Source of the DNA: Planctomycetota bacterium
GTDB taxonomy: Bacteria; Planctomycetota; PUPC01; JACPCR01
Direction: 5' to 3'
NCBI GenBank assembly: GCA_030740295.1
Contig: JASLXP010001077.1
Location: 1 to 16,308 of the forward strand
Length of the DNA: 16,308 nucleotides
The position numbers and the translations under genes were made by a program. Under the pieces are notes generated by a model, which was not told the DNA's origin, ran no database searches, and saw nothing but the letters and a program-made list of their open reading frames with translations. This document shows positions 14,633 to 16,308 of the stretch, piece by piece (position 1 is the first letter of the stretch; every line of letters starts with the position of its first letter).

Positions 14633-16075
14633 CTACTCTTTCGGTGGCTTGCATTCCTTCAGCAGACGCTTGACGACCTCGTCGCTGTCCACGCCATCTG
14701 CGCGGGCGTTGAAGTTGACGGCGATACGATGTCGAAGAACGGGCAGAGAGACAGCGGCGATGTCTTCCGCGAGGACATTGAATCGGCCGTGATAGAGGGC
14801 TCGGGCTTTGGCGCCAAGGATAATAAACTGGCCGGCGCGAGGGCCTGCTCCCCAACTGACGTAGTCTTTGACGAAGTCCGGTGCGTCGGGGTGCTCGATG
14901 CGCGTCAAGCGGACGAGATGTTGAACGTGGCGGACGATGTAATCGGAGACAGGAACTTTCCGCACGATTCGCTGGTAGTCGAGGATGCGGTCTTCACTGA
15001 TCACGATGGCCAGGTCGGGCACGATGTCTGTAGTGGTGGCGTGAAGAATGTCGACCTCATCCTCATCGGTTGGATAATCGATAATGATGTTGAACATGAA
15101 CCTGTCCAACTGGGCTTCGGGCAGCGGGTATGTTCCTTCCTGCTCGATGGGATTCTGCGTGGCAAGGACGAGGAAGGGCAGATCGAGCTCGTAGGTGATA
15201 CCGGCCACGGTGACCCTTTTCTCCTGCATGGCTTCGAGCAGTGCGGCCTGGGTTTTCGGCGGCGTTCGGTTGATCTCGTCGGCAAGGAGCATGTTGGCAA
15301 AGACGGGTCCTTTGACGAAACGGAAATCGCGCCGGCCTGTATCAGCGTCTTCCTCGATGATACGCGTGCCCGTGATGTCCGATGGCATCAGGTCTGGCGT
15401 GAACTGAATCCGGCGAAAGCGCAGGTCAAGAATGCTTGCCAGGCTGCTTACAAGGAGCGTCTTTGCCAGACCGGGTACACCCACGAGCAGACAATGTCCC
15501 CGTGCAAAGAGTGCCAGCAGCACCTGTTCAATTACCTCCTCCTGCCCGATAATCACCTTGCGAAGCTCCACCATCAGCGCATCCCGGCTCTCCCTAAGTT
15601 CACGTGCGAGCTTCAGATCGTCCTCAGCCTTCATGCTGGTGTTTGGCTTGGGTCGACGCTGTTGCACGACCGCCTGCGCTTCGACTGCTCCGCTGTCATC
15701 ATCATCTACATCATCTACATCATCTACATCATCTACGTCATCATCGTCGTCCTCCGGCAGCTCATCAGGATCAGTCAAAGGCGCGGTCAATTCGCCCTCG
15801 ATGTACTTCACCGTCATGTGGCCGATCTTGACTATATCGCCATCTTGCAGAATCTTCTGCTTGATGGATTCGCCATTGACGATGGTACCGTTGCGACTTT
15901 CAAGGTCGACGACTTCGTATCCATCGCTGGCCTTGCGAAACTGGCAGTGGAGGCGCGAAGTCTGATTGTCTCTGATCCGGATATTCGCCTCGGCCCCGCG
16001 ACCGGCAGAGATCGTGTTGGTCTTCAACTCGAAGGTGCTTTCTTCGCCGTTGATTGAGTATTTCAGGTAAGGCAT
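14633..16075 (-). CDS. FHA domain-MoxR AAA+ ATPase fusion
   Basis: The 480-residue protein begins with a forkhead-associated domain (residues 1-95: GRG at 25-27, S40 and H43 in [17 protein letters not shown] at 57-68), a phosphothreonine-binding fold. An acidic linker rich in Asp follows (about 100-130). From residue about 150 comes a MoxR-type AAA+ ATPase: Walker A GVPGLAKT (199-206), Walker B MLLADE (262-267), [20 protein letters not shown] and the C-terminal lid with GAGPRAGQ. MoxR proteins act as chaperone-like ATPases with VWA/DUF58 partners. None of those is next to it here: the downstream neighbour is the CMD-family gene. The FHA part suggests control by Ser/Thr phosphorylation. The ATG at 16075 starts directly at the FHA fold, with only a weak ribosome-binding site. 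Confidence 0.93.
   Translation of the reverse strand: MPYLKYSINGEESTFELKTNTISAGRGAEANIRIRDNQTSRLHCQFRKASDGYEVVDLESRNGTIVNGESIKQKILQDGDIVKIGHMTVKYIEGELTAPLTDPDELPEDDDDDVDDVDDVDDVDDDDSGAVEAQAVVQQRRPKPNTSMKAEDDLKLARELRESRDALMVELRKVIIGQEEVIEQVLLALFARGHCLLVGVPGLAKTLLVSSLASILDLRFRRIQFTPDLMPSDITGTRIIEEDADTGRRDFRFVKGPVFANMLLADEINRTPPKTQAALLEAMQEKRVTVAGITYELDLPFLVLATQNPIEQEGTYPLPEAQLDRFMFNIIIDYPTDEDEVDILHATTTDIVPDLAIVISEDRILDYQRIVRKVPVSDYIVRHVQHLVRLTRIEHPDAPDFVKDYVSWGAGPRAGQFIILGAKARALYHGRFNVLAEDIAAVSLPVLRHRIAVNFNARADGVDSDEVVKRLLKECKPPKE
15701..15736. repeat. 9-bp tandem repeat inside the FHA-MoxR gene (4 perfect units)
   Basis: ATCATCTAC is repeated four times and followed by related GTCATCATC. On the coding strand it encodes the repeated Asp-Asp-Val tripeptides of the acidic linker. 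Its length multiple of three keeps the frame, so the linker can vary in length between strains. Confidence 0.9.
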
Positions 16076-16091
16076 GGAGCGGGATTAGTGG

Positions 16092-16119
16092 GTGATACGT
16101 AATGTGTAATGAGTAGTAA
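16092..16119. repeat. Heptamer tandem array, GTRATRN units
   Basis: Units GTGATAC, GTAATGT, GTAATGA and GTAGTAA lie 17 bp upstream of the MoxR start. GTGATACGTAAT (16092-16103) is the exact reverse complement of 16212-16223. Degenerate 8-bp periodicity (TGTTGGAG, TGCTGAAA, TGCCGGAG) fills 16142-16165. Confidence 0.8.
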
Positions 16120-16192
16120 GCAGAGCAGATGGCTACTGAGGTGTTGGAGTGCTGAAATGCCGGAGTAAAGAAGTACTTTCCAATTCGTCAAA

Positions 16193-16227
16193 TACGTATT
16201 ACGCATCACGTATTACGTATCACGCAT
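16193..16227. repeat. Heptamer tandem array, YACGYAT units
   Basis: Five units (TACGTAT, TACGCAT, CACGTAT, TACGTAT, CACGCAT) begin within the stop codon of the right-edge gene (complement of 16227-16229), as the array at 563-681 does for the cytochrome gene. It is inverted relative to 16092-16119. Confidence 0.9.
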
Positions 16228-16308
16228 CACAGCTTCCTCTTCACTTTCTTCCAGAGCTTTCTTGCCTCTTCTATCTGCTGGCTCTTCGGGTATTCCTCGA
16301 AGAGCTTT
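16227..16308 (-). CDS. C-terminal end of a helical, possibly TPR-type protein (runs off the right edge)
   Basis: The last 26 codons are KLFEEYPKSQQIEEARKL and WKKVKRKL before a TGA. The phrase LFEEYPKS followed by an EEAR helix resembles the end of tetratricopeptide or BamD/YbgF-like repeats. Too little is present to name it. It lies upstream of the FHA-MoxR gene on the same strand, 151 bp away. Confidence 0.55.
   Translation of the reverse strand, partial: KLFEEYPKSQQIEEARKLWKKVKRKL

Noticed and set aside
14729..16057. 442-aa plus-strand ORF
   Set aside because: It is antisense to the well-supported FHA-MoxR gene; the Ile/Tyr repeat in it is just the complement of the Asp-rich linker.

Overview
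The window is about 16 kb of GC-rich bacterial chromosome, well packed with respiratory genes. It carries modules of an Alternative Complex III (ActA/ActB-type) quinol oxidase, a periplasmic NapA-type nitrate reductase with Tat signals, an FHA-fused MoxR ATPase and many short intergenic tandem repeats. This mix suggests a planctomycete-like or related environmental Gram-negative bacterium. The phylum is an inference: no rRNA or marker gene is present. An outer-membrane beta-barrel protein confirms a diderm envelope.

Left arm (1-3508, all minus strand), read right to left: an alginate-export-type outer-membrane porin (2114-3508); a membrane-anchored hexaheme cytochrome c (680-1807) that looks like a class I monoheme domain fused to an ActA-type pentaheme domain; and the 5' end of a Tat-exported ActB/QrcB-like molybdopterin-family protein (1-468, runs off the window). 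The gaps are filled with 7-bp tandem repeats.

Centre (3579-11944, mostly plus strand): a divergent region with a potentially structured leader, then napA (3782-6541), two tandem NapG-like Tat ferredoxins (6687-7325, 7452-8084), a NapH-like membrane ferredoxin with an extra extracytoplasmic domain (8081-9679), and a large membrane protein joining a YHS domain to a NapH/NosR-like ferredoxin core (10025-11944). No napB, napC or napD is in the window. The likely electron path is menaquinol to NapH/NapG to NapA, with the missing cytochrome elsewhere or replaced. A lone antitoxin-like gene lies antisense between the two membrane ferredoxins.

Right arm (12006-16308): a minus-strand universal-stress-protein/CBS-domain gene pair that overlaps by 13 bp; a broken plus-strand bacterial globin gene, interrupted by a short GC-rich palindromic element and also frameshifted; a carboxymuconolactone-decarboxylase-like gene; an FHA-MoxR ATPase with a repeat-encoded acidic linker; and the last 26 codons of a possibly TPR-type gene.

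The most distinctive points are the elaborated nap electron-transfer module, the globin remnant with its inserted palindrome, and the repeated arrangement of inverted pairs of heptamer arrays in the minus-strand intergenic gaps.
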